Source: Comamonadaceae bacterium
Lineage (GTDB): Bacteria; Pseudomonadota; Gammaproteobacteria; Burkholderiales; Burkholderiaceae_C
Assembly: GCA_947452725.1 (NCBI GenBank)
Contig: CANGEG010000002.1
Span: 1-40,350 of the forward strand
DNA: 40,350 nucleotides
Direction: 5' to 3'
The position numbers were made by a program, and so were the translations under genes. The notes beneath the pieces were generated by a model that was not told where the DNA came from, searched no databases, and saw only the letters and a list, made by a program, of their open reading frames with translations. This document shows, piece by piece, positions 38,101 through 40,350 of this stretch. The first letter of the stretch is position 1. Each line of letters starts with the position of its first letter.

Positions 38101-40350
38101 ATGCACAGTTTTTTGTCGATCCCTTGGGTACTTGGCCCTTCCCATGCAAATCTCCATAGGTGCGTCCCTGTCGTACTGACCCGCTTGAATCTGGGTTTGA
38201 CTTTGGCCTTGGCCGCCACGCTGGCGCAGGCTCAAACCACGTCCGCAGCCTCATCCGCCCAGGTGCAGGACATGGGCCAGATCGAGATTAAAAGCAACCG
38301 CGACAACGACACAGCGGTGCGACGTGAATCCACGGCTGCCAAAATAGTGATTGGCCGTGAGGAAATTGACAAACAAGGCGATGCCAGCCTGGGTGAAGTG
38401 CTAAAGCGATTGCCCGGCGTCACGATCCAGGGCACGCCTGGTCGCGGCGGGGCGATTCGCATGCGAGGGCTGGGCAGTGGCTACACGCAAATCTTGCTCG
38501 ACGGTCAACGCGTGCCGCCGGGTTTTTCTGTGGACTCTTTAACGCCTGAGCAGGTTGAAAAAATCGAAATTTTGCGCGCCCCCACTGCCGAGACCGGCGC
38601 ACGTGCGATTGCCGGCACCATCAATATTGTGCTTCGCGAAGGCCAAAAATCCAGTCCTGATGATTTTAAGGTTGGCACCAGCATCGAGCAAGGTCAGGTG
38701 TCTGAGCAGGTCAATTGGGTGCACAACTTGCAAACCGATGGCATGAACGGTACATTGACCCTGTCGGCCTTTGATAGCCGAAAACCCGATGACGTTAGCA
38801 CGCACACGGTGGCGGAAGTTCAGGCTAGCCCTGCTGCCAAGACCGATCGCACGAGCGAGACCGTCAGCTTGGCGCTTCGGCAAGGGATCCACGCAAATGC
38901 CCGTTTGCAGTGGCGCGGCGAGCAAGGCACCAGCTTGGTGTTGATGCCGTTTCTGATGTACTCCGATTACACGAACCAGGGGCGTACTGACCTGCGCCAG
39001 ACTGACGCTGCAGGCATCACGACGACCGACAGCGCAACCTCGGCTACGCAAAGCCGATTTGTCATGACGCGGCTCAATGGGCAATGGAGCCGCCGCCTGA
39101 GCGATGACGATTTGATGGAAGTGAAGTTTGGTCTAGGCCGTTCCACCTACAACTATCAATTCACCCAGATCGAAAACGGGTCCAGCGGCTTGTTGCCCAA
39201 TCGCGCCCAAAATCAGGACTTTACCGACCTGTCAAACAATCTGAGCGGCAAGTTGACCCAGGTCTTGAAAAATGGCCACCAGCTCGTCAGCGGACTGGAA
39301 GTGGAGGGCGTGAACCGCAACGAGACCGCCACCACCTCGGTCACCGACGACTCCGGCAACTTAAAAGCCAGTACCCAACGCTTTGCGATATACAGCCAAG
39401 ACGAATGGAAGTTCAACGAACGCTGGTCAGCGCACGCGGGTTTGCGCTACGAAAACATCGTGACCTCGGGCAGCAGCATTGATGTTGAACGGCGCAACAC
39501 CAGTTCGGTTTGGTCGCCATTGCTTCATGCGCTGTGGAAACCGGTTCCCAGCAGTCGCGACCAGATCCGCATGAGCCTAACGCGCAGCTACAAAACGCCC
39601 ACGCTTTACAACCTGGTGGCGCTGCCGTCTTTGTCTGTAGAGACCAACAGCCCAACGCGCACTGATCGTGTGGGCAATCCGGACCTGCGCCCCGAGTTGG
39701 CCACTGGTATTGACTTGGCGGCGGAGCGCTATTTTGAAGGCGGAGGCCTGATCAGCGCTAACCTGTTTCGGCGCAACATCACCGACCTGATTCGCTACAC
39801 CATCAGCCAAGTCAATAACCCGACCTGGGCGCCGGGCCAAACACGCTGGGTGTCGAGTCCGCACAATGTGGGCGATGCGGTCACGCAAGGCCTTGAGCTG
39901 GAAGCCAAGTTCCGTTTGAACCAAGTGTGGGTGGAGGCTTTGCCGGTGGACATTCGAAGCAATATGAGTTTCTTTCGCTCGCGGGTGAAAGACGTGTCAG
40001 GCCCGAACAACCGCCTTGACCAGCAACCCGATATGACCGCTAACTTGGGAGCCGACTACCGCCTGCGCAGCGCCCCCTTCACGCTGGGTGGCAACATCAA
40101 TTACAACCCCGACTACAGCACCCGCCTAAGCGAAACTCAAGGGGCTTACCAAGGCGCTAAAAAAGTGGTGGATGTGTATGGCTTGTGGCGCTACTCTGCA
40201 GTCACGGCGCTGCGCCTGACCGTGAGCAACTTGACGCCCTCGGACTACATCACCGGTTCAAGCTACAGCGGCAATGGCGTGTCTGAAACAGCCCGCACCA
40301 CTCACCGCAATTGGCAAAATGTGACGCTGCGATTGGAGATGAAAATTTAA
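38101..40350 (+). CDS. TonB-dependent outer-membrane receptor
   Basis: Plug domain (LGEVLKRLPGVTIQGTPGRGGAIRMRGLGSGYTQILLDGQRV...VEKIEILRAPTAE), beta-barrel repeats, terminal aromatic-rich strand LRLEMKI; true start may be internal. Confidence 0.92.
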   Translation: MHSFLSIPWVLGPSHANLHRCVPVVLTRLNLGLTLALAATLAQAQTTSAASSAQVQDMGQIEIKSNRDNDTAVRRESTAAKIVIGREEIDKQGDASLGEVLKRLPGVTIQGTPGRGGAIRMRGLGSGYTQILLDGQRVPPGFSVDSLTPEQVEKIEILRAPTAETGARAIAGTINIVLREGQKSSPDDFKVGTSIEQGQVSEQVNWVHNLQTDGMNGTLTLSAFDSRKPDDVSTHTVAEVQASPAAKTDRTSETVSLALRQGIHANARLQWRGEQGTSLVLMPFLMYSDYTNQGRTDLRQTDAAGITTTDSATSATQSRFVMTRLNGQWSRRLSDDDLMEVKFGLGRSTYNYQFTQIENGSSGLLPNRAQNQDFTDLSNNLSGKLTQVLKNGHQLVSGLEVEGVNRNETATTSVTDDSGNLKASTQRFAIYSQDEWKFNERWSAHAGLRYENIVTSGSSIDVERRNTSSVWSPLLHALWKPVPSSRDQIRMSLTRSYKTPTLYNLVALPSLSVETNSPTRTDRVGNPDLRPELATGIDLAAERYFEGGGLISANLFRRNITDLIRYTISQVNNPTWAPGQTRWVSSPHNVGDAVTQGLELEAKFRLNQVWVEALPVDIRSNMSFFRSRVKDVSGPNNRLDQQPDMTANLGADYRLRSAPFTLGGNINYNPDYSTRLSETQGAYQGAKKVVDVYGLWRYSAVTALRLTVSNLTPSDYITGSSYSGNGVSETARTTHRNWQNVTLRLEMKI

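Noticed and set aside
1-40350. CRISPR arrays, tRNA/rRNA genes, prophage
   Set aside because: No regularly spaced repeats, cloverleaf-like segments, or phage structural genes were seen by eye; a computed scan would be needed to exclude short ones.

Overview
The window reads as a Burkholderiales-type (Comamonadaceae-like) chromosome segment; the taxon is inferred from gene content and style only. Left part (1-7.6 kb): two BMP-family purine/nucleoside-type periplasmic binding proteins (the first truncated by the window edge) around an adenosine/adenine deaminase, a fused M16 peptidase and an HSL-type esterase. A short, unannotated group II intron remnant (about 706-1371) lies directly behind a rho-independent terminator. 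Middle left (8.3-13.8 kb): a HigA-like antitoxin without a recognisable toxin, a DUF2130 coiled-coil protein, an OYE-type flavin oxidoreductase, and a decayed alcohol dehydrogenase / acyl-CoA ligase pair. Core (13.9-32.5 kb): an accessory metabolic island. It holds a PchB/AroQ-type chorismate mutase-like protein, a TrpE(G)-like protein whose glutaminase triad and one metal-ligand position look lost, an FAD oxidoreductase, two different LeuC/LeuD-type hydro-lyases, a LeuB-like dehydrogenase lacking a typical IPMDH Glu, a periplasmic alpha/beta hydrolase, a LysR regulator beside a perfect 10-bp inverted repeat, and a GMC oxidoreductase/YciI/SMP-30 operon. Four orphan Bug/TctC solute-binding proteins are scattered through it and a fifth follows. 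Right part: exported M20 (CPG2-like) peptidase, Bug, dcd, RhlE-like DEAD-box helicase and a TonB-dependent receptor. The best candidate for an undescribed system is the 13.9-27.5 kb island. Its substrate cannot be read from sequence alone. All family calls are by eye; no search was run.
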